Shown: positions 8,164 through 15,459 of the stretch, in pieces
How the letters are laid out: every line of letters begins with the position of its first letter
Numbering within the stretch: the stretch's first letter is position 1
Source of the DNA: an uncultured Spirochaetaceae bacterium
GTDB lineage: Bacteria > Spirochaetota > Spirochaetia > Sphaerochaetales > Sphaerochaetaceae
Reading direction: 5' to 3'
DNA length: 15,459 nt
Assembly (NCBI GenBank): GCA_947630635.1
Contig: CANRIJ010000022.1
Coordinates: 1 to 15,459 of the forward strand
Notes under the pieces: generated by a model
What the model was told of the DNA's origin: nothing
Database searches by the model: none
What the model saw: only the letters and a program-made list of their open reading frames with translations
Made by a program: the position numbers and the translations under genes

Positions 8164-9288
8164 ATGGCAGATAATAGAGAGAAGAAAGAGAGTAAGCCTA
8201 AGAAGAATCACAGAGTGCTATGGGGCTTTTTGCGCTATTTTCTCCTGATTCTTGTAATTGCCGTTATGGTCTTTCTTATCTGGTGGTTCTTTTCAACTAG
8301 AGAGAGCGAGACCTATGTTCCTCCAACAACACCCGTTCAGGTATCTAAGCCTACTCTAGAGGAGATATCAGAGACTCTGACTCTCTCTTCGTATGTGGAG
8401 GCAGAGGCCATGATTCCCGTTGTGCCATTTGTAAGCGGCAATATCACAGAGTACAATGTCTATCCTGGCAAAAGAGTTGAGAAGGATGAGCTTATTGCCC
8501 AGATTGACCCAGCTCCATATCTCCTGCAGGTAAGCGCTGCCGAGGCTCAGGAGAAGATATACCAGTCTACCTATGAGAGGATCAAGAATCTCTATGATCT
8601 AAAGGCTGCCACTCAGCAGGAGCTAGAGGAGATCAAGGCTCAGCTTGATGCATCAAAAGCACAGCTAGAACTTGCAAATATCCAGCTTGGATATGCAAGT
8701 GTCAAGTCTCCAGTGAGTGGAACTGTGCTAATGGCGCCTCAGACAGTGGGGGATATCGGCTCAACTCAGAGTCCGCTTGCTATTATTGCTGACATCGATA
8801 GCCTCAAAGTCGTCTTAAGCGTTCCGGAAAAATACTTTTCCGATGTTAACGAGAATAGAGATCATCTTAAGATCAGGGTAATAAGGCCTGAATCCAATGT
8901 ATCAGGCGAGGCTACATCCGATGCTGAGATCCTATCAATTTCGCCATATATCGATCCTACTACGAAAACCTTTGAGATAGAGGCGAAGCTCAAGACGAAT
9001 GTTGATGATTTCAGGCCAGGAATGTATGTGAAGTCTGAAATCACATTCAATACAGAGAAAGTCTATGCTCTACCAATATCGGCGCTGAAACTAGATAACT
9101 CGGTTTACTATGTTGAATATGAGCCTGAGAATGAGTCCTACATTGCAAAGTATCTGAAAGTTTCAAGTCCACTAGAGAATGATATGTTCTTCGAAATCGG
9201 AGAGGAGTGGAAGGATACTGAGTTTATAGTGAGAGGCCAAAATTCAGTGCTATCTGGGCAGAAAGTCGAGGTCGTTGAGGGGTTCTGA
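8164..9288 (+). CDS. Periplasmic adaptor (membrane fusion protein) of an RND efflux system
   Basis: This 374-residue adaptor links an inner-membrane RND pump to an outer-membrane channel. It has a basic N-terminus, a single membrane anchor (about 19-43), the first lipoyl half (about 83-116, ending in AQIDP), a short alpha-helical hairpin (about 118-178, rich in Gln/Glu/Ala), the second lipoyl half (KSPVSGTVLMAP, 181-192), and beta-barrel and membrane-proximal domains up to the C-terminus (DFRPGMYVKSE is the typical barrel motif). The anchor is an uncleaved helix rather than a lipidated Cys. The hairpin is short, as in many adaptors that pair with TolC-like channels. It is the first gene of the operon. 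Its TGA stop overlaps the pump start by 1 nt (TGATG), so translation is coupled. Confidence 0.92.
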   Translation: MADNREKKESKPKKNHRVLWGFLRYFLLILVIAVMVFLIWWFFSTRESETYVPPTTPVQVSKPTLEEISETLTLSSYVEAEAMIPVVPFVSGNITEYNVYPGKRVEKDELIAQIDPAPYLLQVSAAEAQEKIYQSTYERIKNLYDLKAATQQELEEIKAQLDASKAQLELANIQLGYASVKSPVSGTVLMAPQTVGDIGSTQSPLAIIADIDSLKVVLSVPEKYFSDVNENRDHLKIRVIRPESNVSGEATSDAEILSISPYIDPTTKTFEIEAKLKTNVDDFRPGMYVKSEITFNTEKVYALPISALKLDNSVYYVEYEPENESYIAKYLKVSSPLENDMFFEIGEEWKDTEFIVRGQNSVLSGQKVEVVEGF

Positions 9289-12200
9289 TGAAAATATCCG
9301 AATTCTCCGTTAAGCATTCTGCTGTTGTTGCCATTGTACTGATTGCGCTTATACTCTTCGGAATCTTTTCAATCACAAGCACAAATATGGAGTTCATGGG
9401 AGACATATCGCTTCCGCAGGTCTTTGTGATAGTGGTGTATCCCGGTGCCTCTGCTGAGGATATTGAGGATACCGTAATAAGCGTAATTGAAGATGATTTT
9501 GTTACAATACAAGACTTTAAGAGTATGACAAGCTCTGCTTCTAATTCTGTTGGATCGGTTGTGGTCACCTTTCAGGACGGAATTGACCCATATAGCAAGA
9601 TCAATGACATAAGAAATGAGTTAGACGATTTGATGGATGACCTTCCCGATGGAATAATGCAGCCTCAGGTTGTTGTCGGAGGCGCCTCCATGCTTCCGAT
9701 AGTCACCTTCTCAATTGAGGGAGGAGAGGATATTGGTGCGGTCTCTGATTGGGCAAAGGAGGTTCTAAAGCCTCAGCTTACCCAAATAGAGGGCGTCTCT
9801 GAGATAACCATCTCAGGAACAGCAGAGCCTAGGGTCAATATAGTTTTAAGCCTCGACGATATGGATGCAAAGGGCATATCGCCCCTGACTGTCTATCAGA
9901 TACTAAGCGCCTCAAATGTATCGCTCCCACTTGGAACAACTGAGTATGCAGGACGCGATATATCAGTCAGATACGATGGAAAGTTCTCCTCAGTTGAGGA
10001 TATTGAGAATCTCCCGGTTGGGGCCTCAGATGATGGCTCTATCATCTACTTAAGAGATGTTGCAAATGTAAGCCTGGATTATGAGAACAGCGAGTATTAC
10101 ATAACCCAGGATGGAAAGAGCGTAATACTAGTAGAGATCTGCAAGCGCTCTGATGGAAATACAATTGCGATAACAAACAGCGTAAAGGATATTCTCGAAA
10201 AGAATGAGAGGGATCTTGGCGGCGCATTGAAGTTCAATATGATCAGCGATGATGCAACGCTTGTTCTCTCGTCTCTGAAGACAGTTATCACAAGCGGAAT
10301 CTCCGGGGTCTTGATTGCCATCGTTGTCATATTCCTCTTTTTATCCGATCCAAAGGCAACGCTTATCATAGGCCTCTCGATTCCTCTCTCGATTTTCTTC
10401 GCCTTTTTGGGAATGAAACTCGCTGGAATATCAATAAATCTCATGTCTATATCGGGAATTACCGTTGCCCTTGGCTCTATAGTCGATGCTTCGATTGTAG
10501 TCTTGGACCAAGTTTACAGGTATTACCAGAGCAAGAAAGACGATGGAACCTACTACTCGGTGACTGAGTCTATATACAAGGGCTCAAACATTGTAGGTGC
10601 CTCGGTCCTAGGCTCCAATTTGACGACAGTTGTAGTATTTATCCCTCTTGCGCTTCTATCGGGAATAGTGGGGTCGATTTTGCATGATGTATCAATTACT
10701 TTCATGATCTCGATTCTGGCATCTCTGATTGTCGCCATAATCTTTGTGCCATGGCTCTTGAAGCATTTTCTTAAGGAGGACGGAAAGAGGGCGCCTAAGA
10801 GAGAGAGCCCCATTATGAAGGTGCTAAATAAGGTGGAGTATGGCTACAATAAGGCTCTTGGCTTCACAATTGCCCACCCATCTTATATTCTTGCTATCGC
10901 CGTTGGCGTGCTTCTTATTACTGTCTATACGCTTCCCCAGATGAAAATGGCCTTTATTCCATCAACTGACAACAATGATTTTTATGTAAACATCTCATTT
11001 CCGTATGGCTATAAGCTTGATGATACCCATAGCGGAATGCTTAAGGCCGGGGAGGTTATGAAGAGCGTCATTCCAGAGGAGGCAATAGACACATACGCCG
11101 TCTTCTCAGGAAGGTCTACTGATGTATTTACATTCTCAGATGTGTCAAATCAGGGTGGCATGCATATAGTTCTTGTCTCTGTCAAAGAGAGGGATTTTGA
11201 TATTCACGATGCAATAACAAGTCTTCAGTACGAGCTTCAGGCGGCGCTTCCTGATGCTACAATATCAGTTACAAATGGAGGCTTTGACAGGCTTGTTGGC
11301 TATGTATCTGGCGGGGGCGGATATGGCATTAAGTTGATAGGAGAGGACGAGAGCCAACTCTATCAGGCAGCGCTCGAGATAGAGTCTGTGCTTTTGGCAG
11401 ATCCTGAGGTTGTTACTGCATCGATTGATGCAAACTATGATGATACAAATGCCGTTATCAAGGCATCGAATGACTATCTATCATCGCTTGGGCTCACAAG
11501 CTATGAGGCTGGAATGACTACTGCCATTCTTTTCAATGGCATGGATATCGGGATCTTCAGCGATCCAGAGAGGTCAGAGCGATATGATATTCACCTCTCA
11601 TCAAATATCACAGATTACCCAATTAACGAGTCGACTCTCTCGATGATAAAGCTCACAACACAAATGGGAAGCAAGGTCTCATTCCCAAGCATCTCTGAGC
11701 TTGTTATGGAAAATAGCCTCTCTCAGGTGAATCACACCGATAGGGCAAAGACCATAACAGTCAGTGCGAACCTTACTGGAGAATCGACAACAAATGTATC
11801 AAATAGGGTCAATGACTACTTGAAGATGCATCCTCTTCCCAGTGGTGTTACAACTGCAACTGGAGGAATTGGAGAGCTAATCGAAGACGCCGTAGGACCA
11901 ATTGTGATGGCGCTCCTCATTGCTGTTTTCTTGGTCTATTTTGTTATGGTAATTATATTTGAGCGCTTTAAGCAGCCATTCTTGGTTATGCTTACTGTTC
12001 CATTCTGCGTAATTGGAGTAACCCTATCGCTTGCTATTTTTGGATCCTCTCTGAATCTTGTATCCATAATGGGCGTCATATCCCTTGCTGGAATGCTTGT
12101 CAATAATGGAATCATAATGGTTGATTACATAAATCAGCTTGAGGACGAGGAGAGGAGAATGAGGCTTGAGAATTTGGGAGTAGACATCTCTCTCAAGACC

Positions 12201-12548
12201 AAAAAGGAGCTCTTTGGACTCTTGGATAGAGAGACGGAGATGGAGATGCTTAAACGCAACACCCAAAATGGAACATCGACTCGTCTAAGGCCTATACTGA
12301 TGTCATCTCTTACCACAATTTTGGGAGTTATTCCTATGGCAGTGGCAACTGGAGAGGGTGCAGAGGTGTATGCTCCGCTTGGACAGGTTATAATGGGTGG
12401 TCTTACAACGAGCATGCTAATTACGCTCTTTGTGATGCCTGTTTTCTACTACATATCGGAGAGAGGCAAGATCAGGAGATTCTATAGAAAGAAGGCTAAG
12501 GCTGATATGAAGAAGGAGAAGATTGAAAGTGAAAAAAATGATAAATAG
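9288..12548 (+). CDS. RND-family efflux pump, inner-membrane subunit
   Basis: This 1086-residue AcrB-like proton-driven transporter (HAE/MdtB-type) has a first helix at about 11-30, a first periplasmic porter domain (about 31-330), helices 2-6 (about 333-490), helix 7 (about 531-549), a second porter domain (about 550-865) and helices 8-12 (about 868-1056). Proton-relay residues are visible: Asp400 in IVDASIVVLDQ (helix 4) and VNNGI (938-942, helix 10). RLRPIL (999-1004) and TGEGAE (1021-1026) are family signatures. The loop between helix 10 and RLRPIL is about 29 residues longer than in AcrB and highly charged. The basic C-terminal tail (1059-1086) is cytoplasmic. GAGGGG 5 nt upstream (9277-9282) supports the ATG. 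Its 3' end overlaps the lipoprotein gene. The substrate cannot be read from the sequence. Confidence 0.95.
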   Translation: MKISEFSVKHSAVVAIVLIALILFGIFSITSTNMEFMGDISLPQVFVIVVYPGASAEDIEDTVISVIEDDFVTIQDFKSMTSSASNSVGSVVVTFQDGIDPYSKINDIRNELDDLMDDLPDGIMQPQVVVGGASMLPIVTFSIEGGEDIGAVSDWAKEVLKPQLTQIEGVSEITISGTAEPRVNIVLSLDDMDAKGISPLTVYQILSASNVSLPLGTTEYAGRDISVRYDGKFSSVEDIENLPVGASDDGSIIYLRDVANVSLDYENSEYYITQDGKSVILVEICKRSDGNTIAITNSVKDILEKNERDLGGALKFNMISDDATLVLSSLKTVITSGISGVLIAIVVIFLFLSDPKATLIIGLSIPLSIFFAFLGMKLAGISINLMSISGITVALGSIVDASIVVLDQVYRYYQSKKDDGTYYSVTESIYKGSNIVGASVLGSNLTTVVVFIPLALLSGIVGSILHDVSITFMISILASLIVAIIFVPWLLKHFLKEDGKRAPKRESPIMKVLNKVEYGYNKALGFTIAHPSYILAIAVGVLLITVYTLPQMKMAFIPSTDNNDFYVNISFPYGYKLDDTHSGMLKAGEVMKSVIPEEAIDTYAVFSGRSTDVFTFSDVSNQGGMHIVLVSVKERDFDIHDAITSLQYELQAALPDATISVTNGGFDRLVGYVSGGGGYGIKLIGEDESQLYQAALEIESVLLADPEVVTASIDANYDDTNAVIKASNDYLSSLGLTSYEAGMTTAILFNGMDIGIFSDPERSERYDIHLSSNITDYPINESTLSMIKLTTQMGSKVSFPSISELVMENSLSQVNHTDRAKTITVSANLTGESTTNVSNRVNDYLKMHPLPSGVTTATGGIGELIEDAVGPIVMALLIAVFLVYFVMVIIFERFKQPFLVMLTVPFCVIGVTLSLAIFGSSLNLVSIMGVISLAGMLVNNGIIMVDYINQLEDEERRMRLENLGVDISLKTKKELFGLLDRETEMEMLKRNTQNGTSTRLRPILMSSLTTILGVIPMAVATGEGAEVYAPLGQVIMGGLTTSMLITLFVMPVFYYISERGKIRRFYRKKAKADMKKEKIESEKNDK

Positions 12549-13599
12549 ACTCGCGCTTATCATGTTATTATCGGCTTTTATCCTATCGTCATGCGACAAT
12601 GTGTATCAGTCGGGACTCCAGGGGGTGGTGCAGGATGCAGCTGGAAATGGCATAGCAGGAGTGGAAGTCTATGCCTACACAAATAAATCAACTCGCGATG
12701 ACAGATTGAAAAACTATCAGAGTGGCACCATATTCTCAGATCCCTCATGCCTATTTAGGGCAACTAGTGTCCAGAATGGCACTTTCTCGATAAACAAGAT
12801 CGTCTGGAAGACCTCAAATAGCCAATGGGGCAAAGACTATGCCTCCTCTAGTGTATATCTTCTCTTTTTTTCTGAGGACTATGGACTCGTAAGTGGAGGA
12901 GAGGGTGTGAATATAGTATCGGGATCTTCAAATCAGAGTGCCATTGTCCAAACCCTTACGGGAAAAATAACCACTAGTTCAACATGCAATGTAAGATTTC
13001 TGAACAAATACGGCGCTCCAATTCAAGAGACCATATCGTTTACATATTCATACACAGATGGCTACGGCAGAACAATAATGGGAACCCAATCAACCTCAAC
13101 AGGCTCTTACACAGTTCCAGTTACCTATTTCCAGTCAGCAGGAAAGGCAAATATTACAATATCCAATGTAACAAGTCCTACTGGAAGCTGGTCTCTTGCC
13201 AAAAATAGCAAATCTGGCGATGTCACAGGGGCTTCTTTCAATTTAGATGTGGAACTAGTTAGAAATAATTATTTTTTAGGCGATGGACTCTCAGGCCAGA
13301 TTGCCGTTTCGTCTAATAATATTTCTTACTTGCAAGGTGTGACAATTGCTTTGAAAAATGGAGAAACACCGTTAGGAACTGCTACTCTTGTAGTCCAAAA
13401 TGGAAATGGTCTAAATAGCTCAACAGTTATTGGAAGCTTCTCCGGTCTTGGAGCTGGACAGACTGTAGAATCTGGTATATTGACTTTTACAGTCAATCAG
13501 AATGGTTCTTCAAGTAGAAATCTCACGATATCAGATATAGAGCTTACCACCAGTTTCAAGTGGCAAGATCCAATAGCCATATCAGTAAAGAGTGCATAG
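12523..13599 (+). CDS. Lipoprotein with carboxypeptidase-regulatory-like domain, embedded in the efflux operon
   Basis: I do not recognise this 358-residue protein as a known efflux component. The N-terminus is a lipoprotein signal: basic residues, a hydrophobic stretch and a lipobox LSSC, with the lipidated Cys at 24. Residues 32-54 (GLQGVVQDAAGNGIAGVEVY) look like the first strands of a CarboxypepD_reg Ig-like fold. The rest is Ser/Thr/Gly/Asn-rich and beta-like with no catalytic motif seen, and ends near WQDPIAISVKSA. The start is ambiguous: TTG at 12523 is 4 nt after AAGGAG (12513-12518), GTG at 12529 is 10 nt after it, and ATG at 12538 is also in frame. All keep the lipobox. The gene overlaps the pump gene by up to 26 nt and its TAG abuts the channel start, so it is coupled to both. 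Its second half is more AT-rich than its neighbours. A periplasmic or outer-membrane-attached accessory to the efflux complex is inferred. Confidence 0.85.
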   Translation: MKVKKMINRLALIMLLSAFILSSCDNVYQSGLQGVVQDAAGNGIAGVEVYAYTNKSTRDDRLKNYQSGTIFSDPSCLFRATSVQNGTFSINKIVWKTSNSQWGKDYASSSVYLLFFSEDYGLVSGGEGVNIVSGSSNQSAIVQTLTGKITTSSTCNVRFLNKYGAPIQETISFTYSYTDGYGRTIMGTQSTSTGSYTVPVTYFQSAGKANITISNVTSPTGSWSLAKNSKSGDVTGASFNLDVELVRNNYFLGDGLSGQIAVSSNNISYLQGVTIALKNGETPLGTATLVVQNGNGLNSSTVIGSFSGLGAGQTVESGILTFTVNQNGSSSRNLTISDIELTTSFKWQDPIAISVKSA

Positions 13600-15024
13600 A
13601 TGAAAAGAGTAGCATCGTTGGTATTGATATTACTTCTCTCTATTGCCTCTCTCTTTTCAGAGGCAAAGTACGACTATGCTTCTCTATATTCATCGATGCT
13701 TTCAAATAATACAAAGCTGAAATCCGCCCAGCAGGATATCTACAATGCCAAGCTGGATGTAAAGGATGCAGAGGCTGCCTATTATCCGTCAATAGATCTG
13801 ACTCTTATGGGAGTCTATATGGCAAATCCCCCAATTGGACCGCTAACAATATCAACTGATGAGCTTGTGAGCTCTTTGGGACTCTCGCAGACTGTGGGTC
13901 AGATTGGAAGCAACTACATTACCCTTTACGATGGAATGGAGAATGCACTCTACAGTGCCTCCATCTCGCTTACTCAGCCTCTTATCACATGGGGAAAGAT
14001 ACCGCTTTCTGTAAAGCTCTTTAAGACAGCTGCTGATATTCAGAGCGATAAGAAGACAGATTTAGAGAGGCAACTTGAGGCAGAGCTGAATGTCAGACTC
14101 GGCTCTCTATATTATATAGGCAATATATTTGAGCTCTTAGGCGAGGCAAAAGAGAGAGCCGAGAGGCTTGTGGAGCTTTCAGAGAGCGCCAGGGACAATG
14201 GGCTTCTTTTGGATGAGGATGTTCTTGAAGCCCAGTTAAGCAAGATGGAGCTTGATGTGAGAGAATCGGAGCTTATCTCCCAGGAGAATTCGCTTTTTCT
14301 TGGCCTTAGGACTCTCACAGGAATCAATTCGCTTGAAAAAGACGAGATTGACTATACTCAAAATGAAGCAGTACTGGAGAAATACAAGGACTCTGACCTT
14401 GCTGAGCTTGAGGAGAAGGCTGTTAGTCCCTCAAATACAAATCTGAATATGATCAATAAGCTGAAGAGCGTTCATAAGCTTCAGGAGGATATAGCATGGA
14501 GAGAAATCTATGGTGCTCCTGATTTTGCTCTTCAGGTCTCTGCTGGCTACGGCGGATCCAGATTTCCATTTATAGAGACAGGCTGGATGCAGCATGATGA
14601 TTGGAGTGTGAATGTCTCTGTTGTTATGAATTCAAACCTATGGGATGGAGGCAAGACACTCAATAATATAGATCGAGCCAAGAGCAGCCAGATATCAGAT
14701 GATATTCAATATGAGGATGCTAAGAATCAGATAATCTCAAACTTGGAGGAAAACTGGAACTCTATGGTTTTATCTCTAAAGCGCCTCGAGTATCTCAATT
14801 TAAAAGCCGATAGTCTTGATAAGTCCTATGAGCTAATGAAAAAGCAATATGATAGCGGAAGACTCTCCGAGAGCGACCTGCTTCAAAAAGAGCTTGAGAT
14901 TATATCAAATGAAATAGAGATCGCCACACTTAAGATAACACTTGTTCAAAACGTCTATCTAATCGATTATCTAGTGTCAAATCAGGGAAGAGTCGGAGTC
15001 CAAGATGGCAAAGCTCAGAGCTAG
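13600..15024 (+). CDS. tolC-like: TolC-family outer-membrane efflux channel
   Basis: This 474-residue outer-membrane efflux protein has a signal peptide of about 22 residues (basic MKR, a Leu/Ile core, likely cleavage after SEA). The mature part has the two OEP repeats of the family. Each has a beta segment (SISLTQPLITWGK at 121-133 and NVSVVMNSNLWDGGK at 338-352) flanked by long helices, with the characteristic ending QYDSGRLSESDLLQKELEI (416-434). Trimers of such proteins form a channel-tunnel from the periplasm through the outer membrane. The ATG directly follows the lipoprotein TAG, and only a weak AAGAG is seen upstream, so it probably relies on re-initiation. It completes the tripartite system with the adaptor and pump. 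No hairpin terminator is visible downstream. Confidence 0.93.
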   Translation: MKRVASLVLILLLSIASLFSEAKYDYASLYSSMLSNNTKLKSAQQDIYNAKLDVKDAEAAYYPSIDLTLMGVYMANPPIGPLTISTDELVSSLGLSQTVGQIGSNYITLYDGMENALYSASISLTQPLITWGKIPLSVKLFKTAADIQSDKKTDLERQLEAELNVRLGSLYYIGNIFELLGEAKERAERLVELSESARDNGLLLDEDVLEAQLSKMELDVRESELISQENSLFLGLRTLTGINSLEKDEIDYTQNEAVLEKYKDSDLAELEEKAVSPSNTNLNMINKLKSVHKLQEDIAWREIYGAPDFALQVSAGYGGSRFPFIETGWMQHDDWSVNVSVVMNSNLWDGGKTLNNIDRAKSSQISDDIQYEDAKNQIISNLEENWNSMVLSLKRLEYLNLKADSLDKSYELMKKQYDSGRLSESDLLQKELEIISNEIEIATLKITLVQNVYLIDYLVSNQGRVGVQDGKAQS

Positions 15025-15043
15025 TCTTTGCATTTAATCGATG

Positions 15044-15072
15044 TTGACTAAGGCCTACCATAATGTTAACTT
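15044..15072 (+). promoter_or_regulatory. Candidate promoter for the tRNA pair
   Basis: TTGACT (15044-15049) and TAACTT (15067-15072) are separated by 17 bp and lie about 20 nt upstream of tRNA-Lys. The -35 box is good and the -10 box poor. A perfect 7-bp inverted repeat, TCGATGT (15038-15044) and ACATCGA (15086-15092), flanks it, and ATGTTGAC/ATGTTAAC repeats directly at 15041 and 15063. Alternatively the tRNAs are read through from the efflux operon. Confidence 0.4.
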
Positions 15073-15093
15073 CTACTTTGTCGTTACATCGAA

Positions 15094-15166
15094 GGGCCGC
15101 TAGCTCAGTAGGTAGAGCAACGCCCTTTTAAGGCGTGGGTCATTGGTTCAAATCCAATGCGGCTCA
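15094..15166 (+). tRNA. tRNA-Lys (anticodon UUU)
   Basis: The 73-nt cloverleaf closes fully: acceptor GGGCCGC/GCGGCTC (one G-U pair), D-stem GCTC/GAGC, anticodon stem ACGCC/GGCGT with loop CTTTTAA giving UUU, and T-stem ATTGG/CCAAT with loop TTCAAAT. The discriminator is A. CCA is not encoded and must be added enzymatically. Confidence 0.97.
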
Positions 15167-15170
15167 TCGT

Positions 15171-15242
15171 GTCTCCTTCGTCTAGTGGTTAGGACAACGG
15201 GTTTTCATCCCGTCAACGCCAGTTCAATTCTGGCAGGAGATG
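15171..15242 (+). tRNA. tRNA-Glu (anticodon UUC)
   Basis: The 72-nt cloverleaf has acceptor GTCTCCT/AGGAGAT (first pair G-U), D-stem GTC/GAC, anticodon stem ACGGG/CCCGT with loop TTTTCAT giving UUC, and T-stem GCCAG/CTGGC with loop TTCAATT. The discriminator is G, as is usual for tRNA-Glu. CCA is not encoded. It begins 4 nt after tRNA-Lys, so the two are surely one transcript. Confidence 0.96.
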
Positions 15243-15266
15243 AAACAGATTTTCTTATTGCTTTCT

Positions 15267-15293
15267 GAAAGAGTTCATCTATGAATTTCTTTC
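15267..15293 (+). other. Imperfect hairpin downstream of tRNA-Glu
   Basis: GAAAGA (15267-15272) pairs with TCTTTC (15288-15293), and TTCA (15274-15277) pairs with TGAA (15282-15285) around a TCTA loop, with a small internal bulge. It is AT-rich and not followed by a T-run, so it is a weak candidate for a processing or termination signal. Confidence 0.3.
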
Positions 15294-15325
15294 ACATAAA
15301 AGGTTGAGATTTTTCTCTTAATCTA

Positions 15326-15354
15326 TTTACAACATTCAAGCTTTAAGCTAAATT
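15326..15354 (+). promoter_or_regulatory. Candidate promoter at the right edge
   Basis: TTTACA (15326-15331) and TAAATT (15349-15354) are separated by 17 bp. Transcription would begin near 15361, exactly at the foot of a strong hairpin. A small AGCTT/AAGCT inverted repeat lies in the spacer. No start codon with a ribosome binding site follows inside the window. Confidence 0.4.
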
Positions 15355-15363
15355 TGTAGTTCG

Positions 15364-15392
15364 CGGCGTCTTATGATGCCGATCCGTTTTTT
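15364..15392 (+). terminator. GC-rich hairpin with T-run (terminator-like or attenuator-like)
   Basis: CGGCGTC (15364-15370) and GATGCCG (15375-15381) form a 7-bp stem with one G-U pair around a TTAT loop. A run of six T (15387-15392) follows after 5 nt. It could end the tRNA transcript about 120 nt upstream or, given the promoter candidate just before it, act as a leader structure. The 5-nt gap before the T-run weakens the terminator reading. Confidence 0.45.
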
Positions 15393-15459
15393 CCAAAGAG
15401 AGCGAAGGGGAGGGGAGAGAGGCGGGTAGCCTCGAGTCGATTCCGGCCTGCCTGTGAAA
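15393..15459. other. Unassigned GA/GC-rich stretch at the window edge
   Basis: A purine-rich tract is followed by a segment that can fold in two ways: GAGGC/GCCTC (15419-15433), or AGGCGGG pairing with CCTGCCT (7 bp with one G-U). No plus-strand ORF with a ribosome binding site is present. The minus frame is open over about 40 codons but reads as low-complexity Ser/Pro/Arg sequence. It may be the 5' part of a structured RNA or a leader; I cannot identify it. Confidence 0.3.

Noticed and set aside
15025..15093. Rho-independent terminator after the TolC-like gene
   Set aside because: No compact hairpin with a T-run; the only repeat has arms 41 nt apart.
15340..15459. Minus-strand coding tail at the right edge
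   Set aside because: The open frame is only about 40 codons, low complexity (Ser/Pro/Arg), and crosses the hairpin; not enough to call a gene.
15393..15459. tmRNA, RNase P RNA or a third tRNA at the right edge
   Set aside because: A GTCGATTCC string resembles a T-loop but its flanks do not pair, and no tmRNA or RNase P core sequence is visible in what is present.

Overview
The window most likely comes from a spirochaete or a close relative, with moderate confidence. The main reason is the elongation-factor pair on the left. One is an EF-G of the kind that spirochaetes and a few other phyla carry as a specialised second copy (spdEFG2, the ribosome-recycling type and relative of mitochondrial EF-G2). 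Next to it is a divergent EF-G-like GTPase of the EFG II / Thermus EF-G-2 type. GC content is moderate, Arg codons are mostly AGA/AGG, and the two tRNA genes do not encode CCA.

Left half (1-8063), all on the minus strand. Reading in the direction of transcription, the order is a CLC-family anion transporter (6720-8063, fluoride-type by motif), a Zn/Cd/Pb-type P1B-ATPase (4235-6637), spdEFG2-like EF-G (2158-4188) and the EFG II-like GTPase (2083 running off the left edge, nearly complete). The ATPase has a clear promoter whose -10 box lies inside a 12-2-12 palindrome of the ArsR/SmtB operator type, so it should be metal-inducible, but no regulator gene lies in the window. EF-G2 follows the ATPase by 46 bp with no convincing Shine-Dalgarno sequence or promoter of its own. 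The EFG II gene has its own plausible promoter and a strong ribosome binding site.

Middle and right (8164-15024), plus strand. Four genes are packed without gaps: a periplasmic adaptor (membrane fusion protein), an RND inner-membrane pump, a lipoprotein of unknown role with a carboxypeptidase-regulatory-like (Ig-fold) start, and a TolC-family outer-membrane channel. The pump/adaptor/channel set forms a complete tripartite efflux machine. The lipoprotein lies between the pump and channel genes, overlaps the pump gene and abuts the channel gene, so it is translationally tied to the machine. It is the least explained protein here.

Right edge (15025-15459). A tRNA-Lys(UUU) and a tRNA-Glu(UUC) gene lie 4 nt apart behind a candidate promoter. 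About 215 nt of non-coding DNA follow, with a candidate promoter, a stable hairpin with a T-run, and a GA/GC-rich foldable stretch that runs off the window and could be the start of an RNA gene or leader. No mobile elements, CRISPR arrays or rRNA genes are visible.
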